From positions 7,745,925 to 7,809,924 of the forward strand of contig QVOM02000126.1 of assembly GCA_003586115.2 (NCBI GenBank): DNA of 64,000 nucleotides, written 5' to 3'. This DNA is from Salvator merianae (taxonomy: Eukaryota > Chordata > Lepidosauria > Squamata > Teiidae). The notes below the pieces were generated by a model. The model was given only the letters and a program-made list of their open reading frames with translations, searched no databases and was not told where the DNA came from. A program made the position numbers and the translations under genes. Shown here one piece after another: positions 21,240 through 31,689 of this stretch (the first letter of the stretch is position 1; each line of letters opens with the position of its first letter).

Positions 21240-21830
21240 AAGTGAAGACCAGCAACTTTCTAATGGCCAGGTACTCAAGACTTCTCTTTGCCAACAGAGC
21301 CACACACTAAAGGAATGTGTTCTACATAATCTGTAAGAGAAGGAAAGATTTAATTCTGGTTAACACCTAAGGGATGATGGGTGAAGTTTATGTTTTCTGT
21401 AGCTAGGTATCAAGCATTTTAATGGCATTTTAAGGACTTTATTACCTTAACAATGTTTTAGTGTTTTAGATCTTTCATGGGGTTGTTTCTGTCCTTTTGC
21501 TGAATTCTTTTCTACTTCGCCTTAGCGAAGAAAGATGATTCATAAACAGTAATCCATAATTACAATCATGTAACCATTTCAAGCTGTGTAGAACAGGGCA
21601 AAAGCTAAGAAGTGCAGTGAACCTGTGGCCTTTCTGGACTTTTTTTAAACTGGTGCTTATTTCCTATCAGCTTCAGCCAGCCAGGTAAACACCTGTCAAG
21701 ATGATGGGAAAAAGGCAACTATGGAAGCATAATTAGGGGATTTTTTAAAAAAGGTAGTATTGTGCAGAACAGCAAGTTGAAGGAAAAACTCTCACCCCCT
21801 CAAGAAAACTGGAAGTTTGGTTCATTTAGG
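21240..21830. other. Unassigned sequence
   Basis: No gene or family is recognised. A small hairpin 'cttcgccttagcgaag' is at 21517-21532. Confidence 0.4.
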
Positions 21831-21834
21831 CTGT

Positions 21835-22340
21835 AAAGACAGGCAGGATGCCTGTAAAACCCATTTGCATGAGTCGAGAGCAGGTGAAGGTTTTGCCTTT
21901 GTGTAAGCCGCTTTGAGTCAGCTTCGGCCGAGAAAAGCGGGGTATAAAAACCAAGTTCTTCTTCTTCTTCTTCTTCTTCTTCTGCTTCTGCTTCTTTTTC
22001 TGCTTCTTCTGCTTGAGATATCCAGAAACAATTGGTGGGCCATTGTGTGAGACAAGATGCTGGACTAGATAGGCTGTGACCTAATTTAGCAGAGTTCCTC
22101 TTAATTCGTGGAGGTCGGGTGTATCAATAGCTACTAGAATAGATGCCCAGATACTGCCTCCAGGGTGGAGAGACAGGCAGGAGGCCTCTGAAGGCCATTT
22201 GCAGGGAGTTGAGAGCAGGTGAAGGTCTTGCCTTTGGCTTCTGCTTGAGAATGTCCAGAAGCAATTGGTGGGCCATTGTGTGAGACAAGATGCTGGACTA
22301 GATGGGCTGTGGCCCGATCCAACAGGGCTCCTTCTCTAAC
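21835..22340 (+). mobile_element. Two CR1 3' tails in tandem
   Basis: Unit 1 (21835-22104) has 'gacaggcaggatgcctgtaaa' to 'gctggactagataggctgtg'. Unit 2 (22105-22340) restarts at 'ggaggtcgggtgtatcaata' and ends 'gggctgtggcccgatccaac'. Unit 1 is split by a SINE tail at 21903-22000. Neither unit keeps coding sequence. Confidence 0.8.
21903..22000 (+). mobile_element. SINE tail inserted in a CR1 tail
   Basis: 'gtaagccgctttgagtcagc', 'gcggggtataaaaa' and (TTC)n are the 3' end of the SINE found whole at 13038-13312. It sits between 'gttttgcctttgt' and 'cttctgcttgag', which are adjacent in other CR1 tails. The insertion is strongly 5'-truncated and its tail merges with the CTTCTGCTT of the target. 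Confidence 0.75.
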
Positions 22341-22344
22341 TGGC

Positions 22345-23380
22345 TAAAATACTCAGGAGGAGTGAAGGAAAATAAAATGTTTGCATAGAACAAAAGTTTG
22401 TGGAAATAAATACCTCATGATTAGATTAAATTCACAGTCTGGCCACTAAAGAAAAGAAAAAGAAATAACAGTAGCCCTTTTATAAAGGATCCTTAACAAT
22501 CAAGGCTATGAGGGGGTTATTTTATTTTGTTGTCTGTTGTGTAAAATATTTGATATTTCACTTCTGTATTATGTTATACATAATAAAGCAATATTTTTTT
22601 TAAATAAAGAAGAACAACAGTCTGGCCATTGTTACTTTAACAGCTCAACAGAACCTCCAGCTAAGATGGAACTTTCCTGCCTCACTTTGGGAGTTTACCT
22701 CAATAAAAGTATTTTGCTGATGTGTGCTTATGTGGGTGTGTTTTGTTTAAATCGATTGCTATGAAGTATTTTATCCTCTCATCAAAAAGTCCATTTAATT
22801 TGCACATTTGCATTGGGTAGAGAAAATAAGATGGCAGTATGCCAAACTAGCTGCTGCCTTGGTATTTCTTCTTGCGCTGTGTAGTGTTTTTAAACATTTG
22901 TTAACATTCTGGAAAAGTCTGTCCTGTCAGCATCTTTGGATATTAACTTTATTCATTTCTGCATGTCTTTCAAGATGGGAACATAATACAATTTTTTTGG
23001 GCTGTATGGGTGTGACAAAATTTGTTCCCTGTTTAGATCACACACCTGTATTGTTGTAAGCTCATGCCCACATGAAACAGGGCAATACAATCTTGCTGTG
23101 CCTTTATTAGAAAACATATTCTGGATGCGATACCAGTCAGGGTGTCATCTAACTTTTCAAAGCTTTAGAATGGAGACGTGTAATGTGTTTGGTACAGCTT
23201 CCTTCATTAAAAGGTTTAAGATTACATCTTTAGTCACTGGAGGCAGAAATAGAAGGAAAAAAAATGCAAAAATTTCTCAGAAAGACTGTCTCAATTCCAG
23301 AGGGGGAAGCAACCATCTAGGGAATCTCCCTCACTGTTCTGAATGAATAAAAATAAGAACAAAATTAGAAAATGCTAGGC
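22345..23380. other. Unassigned A/T-rich sequence
   Basis: The run 'aataaagcaatattttttttaaataaag' at 22580-22609 could be an old retroposon end. Frames at 22537-23346 (plus) are short and without recognisable domains. Confidence 0.4.
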
Positions 23381-23381
23381 T

Positions 23382-23528
23382 AGGGTGCTCAGCTGAGACC
23401 CTCCAGATATTCACAAACTACAATTCCTAACATTCAACTTCTTGGCTTCTGTACCAGCTGGGACTGGCATGGAATTCTGGGAGTTGTAAATTCAGGAAAA
23501 TCTTACGGGGCATCGTTGAGCACCCCTG
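23382..23528. mobile_element. Palindromic hAT-like MITE
   Basis: It runs from 'agggtgctcagctgagaccc' to 'gttgagcacccctg'. The arms 'aaactacaattcctaacatt' and 'gaattctgggagttgtaaatt' are inverted copies. Same group as 10304-10447. Confidence 0.75.
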
Positions 23529-23529
23529 T

Positions 23530-24011
23530 CCTAATGAATGGCAAAAAAGCCATAGTGCTATTTCAGACAGGCAAAATGCGACCTCAGCACTAAAGCAGAA
23601 GCTTTTTATTCATGAGTCACACAAGAGTGATGCAAGGGATAAGATGGGGTGTGGATGGGAGGGAACCCTGGTGATGCTGGTCTCAGGATTTCGGAAATTT
23701 GAGCAACCGACTCCTAGCTGTCCTCTATGCCTCAATGTGCATCTTCTCTGGAGTTTCAAGAAGTTCCTTTTTGTGGATTACAGCTCCTGCAATCCTTAAC
23801 CAAAGCAGCTCAATTTTGCTTTTACTTGACCTGTTATTGCCATTAATCCACCGATTTATCACTCATATCACCCGCTAATTCGTCAGATACAGTCAACCAA
23901 CAGTGGGAACAATGCAAGAGCTAGGCGAACAAGCAAGGCTGCAGAGGTGACGAAAAGTGATGGTCACCTGCCTGGCATTATTGAACCCCTGCTGGAGATG
24001 TCGGTGCCTAC
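23530..24011. other. Unassigned sequence
   Basis: No repeat is recognised. The part 23968-24011 would belong to the possible exon if a second donor (CAG|GTGACC on the minus strand) is used. Confidence 0.4.
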
Positions 24012-24127
24012 CTTTATGATCTGTACTGATCCTTTCAACTTGGCCAGAGTGGAGACACCGGTCAGGGAACCATTTGTTTCCCCAACCCGATGCTTTGCTG
24101 TCATTTGAGAGTATCGTCCACACTGGT
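24012..24127 (-). CDS. Possible internal coding exon, protein not recognised
   Basis: On the minus strand a pyrimidine-rich tract ends in AG at 24128-24129 ('ctccttctctccctttag'), then 116 nt follow with one long open frame, then AAAG|GTAGGC, a good donor. The frame enters after two bases, starts QCGRYSQMTAKH and ends STLAKLKGSVQIIK. The exon leaves in phase 0. A second donor further on, CAG|GTGACC, would extend it to 23968 (160 nt) with the frame still open. I do not recognise the protein and no partner exon was found in the window. The plus strand is also open here for about 50 codons, which weakens the case. A MITE lies 23 bp upstream of the acceptor, so a branch point must lie inside it or be displaced. 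Could equally be a chance frame. Confidence 0.4.
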
Positions 24128-24150
24128 CTAAAGGGAGAGAAGGAGATTAT

Positions 24151-24672
24151 GGGATTTTCTGCATGGACCCTTAATCCGTATTAATCCACACAGACCCATA
24201 ATCTGTTAATGCAGTTCTATGAGGCCACGCCCCCCACTACTCCACTCTGTCTGCATGAGACAGAGATCCGGATTAAGGGAGGCGTTAATCTGGATCTTTA
24301 GTAGACCAGATTTACTAGGTCTACCAGAGGGGTCAGTGGCCCTGATCTGGAACACAGGAGGTATGCAGAAGGCATGTGTCCTATGGCTGGGAATACCGGG
24401 GGTGTCTTTCAGCGGCGCACCATAGTGTACCACCAAAAAGTAGCCCCCAGAAGCCCTGAGGTTAGGAACAAACGTTCCTCACCTTTGGAGGGTAGAAGTG
24501 CAGCTGCAAAGTTCACATGAGCTTCACGACCGCAGCGTGGGGTAATCCAGATCAACACTGTTGGTGCAGATGGCGCTGATCCCACCCACACCTTCCCGCG
24601 ATCTGGATCAGTGGGCCAGGATAATCCAGACCCACTGATCCGGACTGCAAGCAGATCAGTGCAGAAAGGGCC
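24151..24672. mobile_element. Harbinger-like MITE
   Basis: The ends are GGGATTTTCTGCAT and GTGCAGAAAGGGCC; the flanks TAT and TTT match at two of three. It shares 'ggattaagggaggcgttaat', 'gtctaccagaggggtcagtgg' and 'ggtaatccagatcaacactg' wording with 49395-49900 and 52898-53347. No protein. Confidence 0.78.
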
Positions 24673-24767
24673 TTTATAGCAGAGAGACGCAGACTGTTTT
24701 AACGAAGGAATTATGGGCTTGTATTCCTGCTAAATTTAGAGGTTGTCTATTCTTGCTATTCTTCTTG

Positions 24768-24938
24768 TTGTTGTTAGGTACTACTGAGTTAGGTAATCCC
24801 ATGGACACCTCCATACAGTTTTCTTAGCAGATACTGAAGTGATTTGTCTTTACCTTCATCCAGGAATCGAACTGTTGCCCCTCTGCCTTTTGGGTAACTG
24901 CTCTATTAATGAGCTAAGGATATTCCTGGCTCATTTAT
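24768..24938 (-). mobile_element. Sauria-type SINE
   Basis: TTGTTGTTG at 24768-24776 is the CAA tail read from the other strand; then 'catggacacctccatacagtt', 'aggaatcgaactg' (B box on the minus strand) and a damaged tRNA head at 24895-24930. Confidence 0.75.
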
Positions 24939-24944
24939 CATTCA

Positions 24945-25257
24945 TTTTATTTATTTAAGACATTTTTATACCATTTTTCATTTTAAAAATATCTCAAAGA
25001 AGTTTACAAAACATTAAAAACAAGAGGAAAAACAGCAATTAAAACATATAAAAACTGAGTAGACCAGAAGAGAAACAAACTTTCACATGGGGGAATGCCT
25101 GTGTAAAATAGATGCCTTTAAGTCGTTAAGTGTAGACACCTCACGGACAGCAGAGGGGAGCGTATTCCAAAGGGAAGGTGTCACCACCAAGAAGGCCCGA
25201 CTGTGAGCTATTATAAGATGGCATTCTGTATTACGCGGAACCTGCAGTAAGACCTCT
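24945..25257 (-). mobile_element. L2-type LINE 3' end
   Basis: On the minus strand this gives 'gggccttcttggtggtgaca' and 'ccctttggaatacgctcccc' (the AxxLWNxLP coding end), a 3' UTR with 'gtgaaagtttgtttctctt', and an (AAATA)n end at 24945-24960. It is homologous to 60950-61235. Coding part is a 5'-truncated remnant. Confidence 0.75.
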
Positions 25258-25410
25258 TATTGATGATTCCATGGGTACCTCCATGCAGTTTTCTTGTCAA
25301 ATACAGAAGAGATTTGCTACAACCATCTTCTGGGGAAATGCCAGGGGTCGAACATGCAACTAGCTTGTTTCCCAAGCAACTGCTCTGCCAGTAAGCTGTA
25401 GCCACTCCTT
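25258..25410 (-). mobile_element. Sauria-type SINE without tail
   Basis: It includes 'ccatgggtacctccatgcag', 'ggggtcgaacatgc' (B box on the minus strand) and a tRNA-like head 'actgctctgccagtaagctg'. The CAA tail is lacking; the L2 end begins where the tail would be. Confidence 0.7.
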
Positions 25411-26880
25411 AAGAGGATGACTACCCCTAAATTCAGTGATGAAGCAATCCAGTTGCCTTTGATTTAACTGCTTATAGTCCCCCAAATCACTTTTACTAAG
25501 AGATCAATCAAAGATATCAGACCAGCACTGAGGGTTGTGGGTAAGAAGGGATATAAGGCAACAGTGTTTGCATCTTTGAACAGCATCCAAATTCAATGTC
25601 TTACTTCCCCCAGAAATGGCTGACAGCTCTTCCTGGTTCCATGCACCTGCCAATTGGTGCAAATACAGTTCCTTAAAAATGCAACATTTTCAGAAGCAGA
25701 CTATAAACAAGAGAACACAGAATCCCCATAGAAGCATGAATGAAATAGTTGCTATAAGTATTCACCAGTCAACAAGCAACTGAGCCTGTCACTAGGTTTG
25801 GGACTAAAAGCACCGCATACAGGCTGACAAATATTCCCCCCTGAGCAGCCAGGGCATTTTCTTTTTCAGAGGGGATCTAGTTAGGGCAGCTTTTACAGAT
25901 CTAACACTCAACAGAAGATTTACAGTACAATTCCCTTCAACCTAACACTCAGTTTCCTGCAGGCAGCCAATACCTGCATAACAGTTCTGCACTACAGGGT
26001 CTTTTCTGGGAAACAAACCACAGCATTTTACAAGGGAAAACTAAGCTGCCCTAGCAAATCCTAACATAAACGTAAACTTCTGAGTTGTGGTGCTGCTCAG
26101 TTTGACACTTCTGAGAAGTTATGAAATTTCTGGAAGTCAGTTGCATCTATTTGTCAATAACTCTTATGGCCTTTGGAGGCACTGGGCGGTGGAGGTATCT
26201 TTTTTCCATTTCCACCACCACCACCCTGCAATGTAAGTCCCCCACTCGCCCCCCCGTTCTCACCTAGGCACCGGGATTTAATATTTGTAAATTTGAAATT
26301 CACAAGGCTTTCGCAAACCCAACCCGAGTGAATCGTAAAGAACTACTATAAAACGACTGCCAACCTCTTTGGAACATCCTTCTACAAGCTGGTTTCCTCC
26401 TGTCACTGTTAGCATTGAAACGGAGCCTAAAAATCTGCTTATTCCATGGAGATTTCCTGAAATTTCTTCCCACACAAGACCAGTTAACACCCACATGGAA
26501 CAATTACAAAGTTTCTTCATTTATCTGGGTGTCACCTGGAAGGAAAGACCTACAGCAGGTATCACAGCATTTGATCAACCACAGGATTTTGTCTGGGCAA
26601 TTTACACCTTTCCACAGGGAAGACTACTTGCAGGATGGCCTGGATTTTGCGTGGATGTTTCCAGCGAGACTTTGATGGAGGGATAAAAGTGAATCAACCC
26701 TATTAATCATTTCCAACAAGCATACCGACACATCCTTCCATCTAGTTGAACCAAACCACTTCAAATGTTTCATCCAGGGCTCTTCCCAGTATAGGCTGCC
26801 ACTGCTAGCTGCCAAAAGATTCTTCCTACATCTCCACCACATGTGCATGCATGCTCTGCAGGATCCTTTTCCCGTCTAGA
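25411..26880. other. Unassigned sequence
   Basis: The plus-strand frame 26369-26686 (105 codons) and the minus-strand frames 26278-26520 and 26624-26848 have no clear family. The minus-strand phrase MHMWWRC faintly recalls the end of some LINE polymerases but the context does not support it. Confidence 0.35.
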
Positions 26881-26883
26881 AGC

Positions 26884-27490
26884 GTCACCTTACCTGAGGG
26901 AATCGGAGGAGAAGGAACAAGCAGGGAAGATCCTCCACCATCTCCTAGTGGTGGCCCCTCCCTCCTTCAACTGTCATCAGAAGAGCCACCTTCCCTGAGG
27001 GAATCAGAAGAACCAATTGGGAAGCTCTTCCCTCAGTGGCCTCTCCCTCCCTCAACTGTCGTTAAACGAGTCACCTTGCCTGAAGGAAGCAGAGCAGAAA
27101 GAACAAGCTGAGAAGCTCCTCCATCAGCTCCCAGCAGTGGCTTCTCCCTCCCTCAACTGTCATTAGAAAAGTCACCTTGCCTGAGGGAAATGGAGGAGAA
27201 AGAACAAGCTAAGAAGTTCCTCCATCATTGGCCTCTTGCTCCCTCAATTGTCATCAGAAGAACCACCTTCCCTAAGGGGATCAGAGGAGAAAGAACCAAT
27301 TGGGAAGCTCTTCCATCAGTGGCCTCTCCCTCCCTCAACTGTCATCAAATAAGTCACCTTCCCTGATGGGATTGGAGGAGAAAGAGCAAGCTGGGAGGCT
27401 CCTCCATCATCTCCCAGCAGTGGCTTCTCCCTCCCTCAACTGTCATCAGAAGAGCTACCTTCCATGAGGGAAGCAGAGAAGAAAGACCAA
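26884..27490 (+). repeat. Long-period minisatellite, about 6-7 units
   Basis: Repeats of 83-103 bp begin with '(c)accttccctgaggg' at about 26886, 26988, 27071, 27173, 27263, 27356 and 27459. Each contains 'gaggagaaagaacaagctgg', 'agctcctccatca' and 'tccctccctcaactgtcatc'. Unit lengths differ by internal loss of the 'tctcccagcagtggc' block. A related array is at 55670-55990. Confidence 0.9.
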
Positions 27491-27504
27491 GCTGGCCTTC
27501 AAAG

Positions 27505-27830
27505 ACATCCTGCCTGTCTCTCCACCCTGGAGGCAGTACCTAGGCATCCATTCCAGGAGCCATTGATACACCTGAGCTCCATGAATCTGCCCAATCCGTT
27601 CTTAAAGCAATCCAGGCTAGTTATGGCCACCACCCCTTCTGGTAGTAAATTCCATAGACCAATGACCCTCTGGGTGAAAACATACTTCCCCTTGTCAGTT
27701 CTAACTCTCCTGCCCATCAACTTCATAGAGTGCCCCCCAGTCCTAGTGTTATGTGACAGAGAAAATAATTTTTCACTATCCACTTTTTCCACACCGTGCA
27801 TAATTTTATATCCCTCTTCTTCAAGGCTGG
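27505..27830 (-). mobile_element. CR1 LINE 3' end, truncated
   Basis: The minus-strand frame gives 'KLMGRRVRTDKGKYVFTQ' and 'IGLWNLLPEGVV', the C-terminus of the CR1 polymerase, then 3' UTR to 27505. The part 3' of this (the usual 'ctggactagatgggc' end) is missing; the minisatellite joins here. Damaged and 5'-truncated. Confidence 0.8.
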
Positions 27831-27917
27831 TGCCAAAACCACATTGTCCACCCTCAATGCTCAAGTCCACGGAAGGCTCATGCAAAACAATTTGTCAAGA
27901 AACCAAGGTACTTCCAA

Positions 27918-29041
27918 TAGGGATGTGCACGAAATGAATTTTCTCTGTTCGTTTCGCAATGCATCAAAGCTTTGTTGCTTCGTTTTCGCACGAAAACGGA
28001 AGTCACGAAAATGGCGATTTTCGTTTTCGCAGCGAAAATGTTCGCGAAAAAACCAGAAGTGCAAAATCAATGAAATAAGTAGCGAAAAACAAACGCCGCA
28101 TATCCCCCTGCCCTCTCCCTTCTATATTTGACCATCCACGTTGCTAATTTAAGGAGTTGCTTCGTTAAAAGTAAAAATTGCACGGAACTTACTTTTTACC
28201 GGCGGCCGGTTTGTAGCAGGATTCAAAGCAACGAAGGCACGTTTGGGGTGCCTCACTGCAGATCGAAAGCAAGCGAAAGCAAGCGAAGGAATTTTTTTCG
28301 CTTTGATTTTTCGTCATTTTCGATGCCTTTTTGATGCTCATGTCTGTTCGCTCACTCTTGCTAACTTCTGTCCCTTTAACTTATCGGTGTGACTCTTTGC
28401 TTTCTGCCGTCCGTGCCGATCTTTTGGGGCACAGAAATTATTACCTCGCCTATTAGGCTGGCAGGCTTAGTCAGTTACTTTTGAAGCAATTGCCTTCAGC
28501 TCAGCGCGTAATTTAGAAGACTGGCGGCAGCCGCAGGATGAAATAACTCCCTACTTCCGAGCAGCAGCGAAATGACGCCTCGTCTTGCCCTCCCTCCCTA
28601 CTTCCGAGCAGCAGCAAAATGACACCTTGTCTTGCCCTCCGTTTCAAAAAGCAGAACTATATACCACCATCAAAGACATTTTATTAACTCCTAGCCATCT
28701 GAGTTTCTCATCCTCATGCGGTGCGATCGCTGCGAGGCAGGCGAAGAGTTAAAAAAATACCGTCTTTCCTAATGTGATGCATTACAATTTCCACCTCTAG
28801 AGGCAGAGACTTGAGGCTACGAAGCTACCGAGCTTCGTTGCATCGCAGTTTTCGCAGCGAAAAGAGACGAAAAATAGCCGTTCGCGGTGAGTAGCGAAGG
28901 TCACGAAAATTGACGAAAATCGCCGTGACTTTCGCTATTCGCTTTCGCGATAGAGAGGGCACTTCGCATTCGATGCGAATGTTGCGAAGCAACGAAATTC
29001 ATACGAAATTTCGTTGCTTCGAAATTTCGTGCACATCCCTA
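27918..29041. mobile_element. Non-autonomous hAT transposon, 1.12 kb
   Basis: The ends are perfect 18-bp inverted copies, TAGGGATGTGCACGAAAT on each side. ACTTCCAA stands at 27910-27917 and again at 29042-29049, an 8-bp target duplication, which is the hAT signature. The outer 200-300 bp on both sides are crowded with CGAAAA, TTTTCG, TCGCGA and GCGAAG motifs. No transposase frame is seen; the longest frames are below 115 codons. Confidence 0.92.
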
Positions 29042-29049
29042 ACTTCCAA

Positions 29050-29760
29050 CAATGAAGAGGTGCGGATGGGAGGATTTACTGCTCCCTTGGATGCAATGAA
29101 CTCACCAAATTACTAAGTTTTATTTAAAGAAGCAACTAGATGTACGTCTCAGTCTTAATTTTATGTGACTATTTTGCACCTTTTAATCATAGATTAAAAC
29201 CCTAATCCAACACCAGACAAATGACTGCTGGCAGAGTGGAAGAGATAAGATTTATGATACACCAAAACAAATCCACAAATCCACGTTCACCCATGTTTCT
29301 ACCACCTGCTCAATAAGCCCTAGATCAAAGCCTTTCTTGCCCTCCCTGCCTCAGATCTTTCTCCAGCAACACGATTGGTTTCTGAAACCAGCAGTGCCAA
29401 AATAAAAAAATTCTCTTGATCTTTAGCTGCCATGATTAAATTTATCATCTTCCCTGTTGAGGCCACCTGGAGACTTTATTTTCATGCGTGGAATTCCTGC
29501 CCACTCCCTTACAAAGTTTCACCTGGTGCCGGGTTTGCTGCTTCCCAAGGCCCATATTTCAGTCTCCAAATTTTATTGGCCACATCCACCTTGGCTGTAG
29601 TTCTAGGGGCCTGTTAACAAGTTACTATAGTGGCATTTTCATCAGCTTTGGTTAGCTCACGAATAGAACCCTGTCAAGGCAATCTAGTTGCTATGGACGC
29701 TTTTCCATCATCTTCTGGAAAAGTTCTAAGAAGATGCTGTTTAAGGTTTCTAGTGTGAAA
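29050..29760. other. Unassigned sequence
   Basis: No gene or repeat is recognised. Confidence 0.4.
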
Positions 29761-29767
29761 TGCACCA

Positions 29768-29860
29768 AAGCAGAGGTGTTCAACCTGTAGTCCCTCCAGA
29801 TAGTCCCAGACTGTACGGAACTATAGTCCAGGAACATATGGAAGGCCTGAATTTAAGGAC
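29768..29860. mobile_element. Palindromic hAT-like MITE fragment
   Basis: 'cagaggtgttcaacctgtag' to 'actatagtccaggaacatat' resembles the arms of 10304-10447 but the right terminus is lost. Confidence 0.5.
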
Positions 29861-30400
29861 CTCTCTAAAGCATGTGGATAGCGGTTACAAATTTTATTCT
29901 CCCATTCCCTGTGATTCAAGCTGTGATGCCAAATCCATTCTGAGCCCACTCTTTCCTTCTCTACTCTCCCAAGTTCTGCTGCTTTCAGGACAGACTGGAA
30001 CAGAATGGCTACAGCTTACACAGGGAAGCGGGCCATGTAAGCGAAAACAGTGATTTGGACCAGGAACAGGTTGGCCACTGCTTTTGGAAGTTCTTGGGAA
30101 GATCTTCTTTCCCATCCTGTGAGATCCTTTGACTCAGAGGCCCCTCAATGTGACATTTATACGTAGCATTTATTTCCCACCTTTCTTTCAAAGTGGCCAG
30201 CTACACACAAGTTTTAACCCATCTTCGATCCACCTGCAGAGTGAAAGAACATATCAGCAATATGACAAGCAGGTTTCCTTCTGCATCATCGAACGGAGAA
30301 AATTCATCTTTGGGTTATCATATGGTGGGAAGAAAATGGTTTGTCCATTGCTGATGTGCTCTCTCATTCAGAAGGTGGACTGAAAGTGGATTGGAATTTC
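29861..30400. other. Unassigned sequence
   Basis: No gene is recognised. Short frames on both strands overlap at 29894-30191. Confidence 0.4.
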
Positions 30401-30404
30401 GCTG

Positions 30405-30800
30405 TAACTGAGACCAGAGTCAATGCACATTATTTACCTCCCCTCCTAACCCTGTGAGGTTGGCTAGCCTTAGGGCCTTTCTGCACTTACAGTGCTGGTT
30501 CTGGGCCAGTGGATCTGGCAAGGTATGCCTCAGAGCCAGCAGAGGGCACATTGCAGTGGCATGTTCTGGTGTGTGATCAAAATGGGTCCCCTAGTAGTCA
30601 GGAACACAGAGGCATGCCTTCTGCACTCCTCTGGAATGTATCGGGGTGGGCGGAGCCTCACAGATCTGCACTAATATGTGGACTGATGAGGCCCTGAAGT
30701 TTACTATGAGGGATCCTAATACCAAACTAAGGTAAGTGCAGAAAGACCCTTGGAGGGTGACAGTGAGCATGTGGCAAACTTAAGTTTGCTGAGAGGTCAT
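30405..30800 (-). repeat. MIR-like SINE core, split by a MITE
   Basis: 'cctcctaaccctgtgaggtt' (30432-30461) and the sequence after 30750 ('ggagggtgacagtgagcatg') join into a MIR-like core when the MITE at 30473-30749 is removed. The tRNA head is not clear. Confidence 0.5.
30473..30749. mobile_element. Harbinger-like MITE, short form
   Basis: The ends are GGGCCTTTCTGCAC and GTGCAGAAAGACCC; the flanks TTA and TTG match at two of three. At 277 bp it is a deleted version of the 480-bp class ('aaaatgggtcccctagtagtc' and 'cctcacagatctgcac' are kept). Confidence 0.75.
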
Positions 30801-30849
30801 ATGCTCACCCCACGTGGCCCTGGCAACCCCCTACTGCATGGCTAGCAAC

Positions 30850-31200
30850 TATGACACACAAAAGAATGACAGAAGGGAGCAGGAAGGGGGAAGGCACATA
30901 CCTTAATTATTTTCCCCCAAATTCACCTTGCCTTTGGTGTTGAAGAGGGCTGGGCTTCCCAGGTAAAGCACCTGAAAGTACTGGTCTCCTTTGGACAATT
31001 CACTCTTAGTGAGCTTAGGTTTGTCACATGCCAACTCAAAGGGGATTCTAACCCAGGCATTTTATGTCCTAGTTCAATGCTCTACCCATTGCAATAGGTC
31101 ATCTTTGTCAGAAGGAGCAGAGATTTACAGCCTGTGTTTTTACTGGAGTAGCTGAGGCTTCCGTCACGCAAAATATACTCCTTCTCCAGAGTTATGCAAA
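30850..31200. other. Unassigned; weak MIR-like SINE trace
   Basis: 'ggattctaacccaggcattt' (31039-31058) and 'aatgctctacccattgcaat' (31076-31095) resemble the minus-strand end of a tRNA-type SINE. Evidence is weak. Confidence 0.35.
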
Positions 31201-31204
31201 CTAC

Positions 31205-31683
31205 GACCCCTGCTGCACGTACTGTTAATCCAGATTAGGAGACTCCTAGTCAGCTCCCAGGATGCATCAATCCACAAGTTAGTGTGGATCTATGAAGCCC
31301 CGCTTCCTGTTAGTATGCTCCCTCTGCACTGGACAGAGTGTGATCCTAATCAGGGAGGCCCTGATTGAGCTTATAAGTAGACTGGTTAAACTGGTCTTCC
31401 TGCAGACCAGTGGGTCCAGGTCCTGAACAAGGACACATCCCAGTTACGGGACTACCAGAAACCCATTTCAGCAGTGTACCACAGAGCGCCACTAAAATGG
31501 GTCCCCCTAGGGCTCCAAAGTCCTTGTAGCCCAGCCCTGAACTTCATGTAGGGGCTGGTATGGATCACTGTTGTTGTGCAGACAGTGCTTTCCAGGCCAT
31601 GCCTTTCTGTGGTTTCAACCAATGGGCCTGGCTGGTCCAACCCCACTGGTTCAATCTACAGAGAGTTATGTGCAGAAAGGGCT
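31205..31683. mobile_element. Harbinger-like MITE
   Basis: The ends are GACCCCTGCTGCAC and GTGCAGAAAGGGCT; the flanks TAC and TAT match at two of three. At 479 bp it is full size, with 'gaagccccgc', 'tgcactggacagagtgtgatc' and 'taccacagagcgccactaaaa' in family order. Confidence 0.75.
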
Positions 31684-31689
31684 TATGGG

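Noticed and set aside
26624..26848. L1-type LINE fragment (minus strand, MHMWWRC)
   Set aside because: Only a seven-residue resemblance; the rest does not follow an L1 polymerase end.
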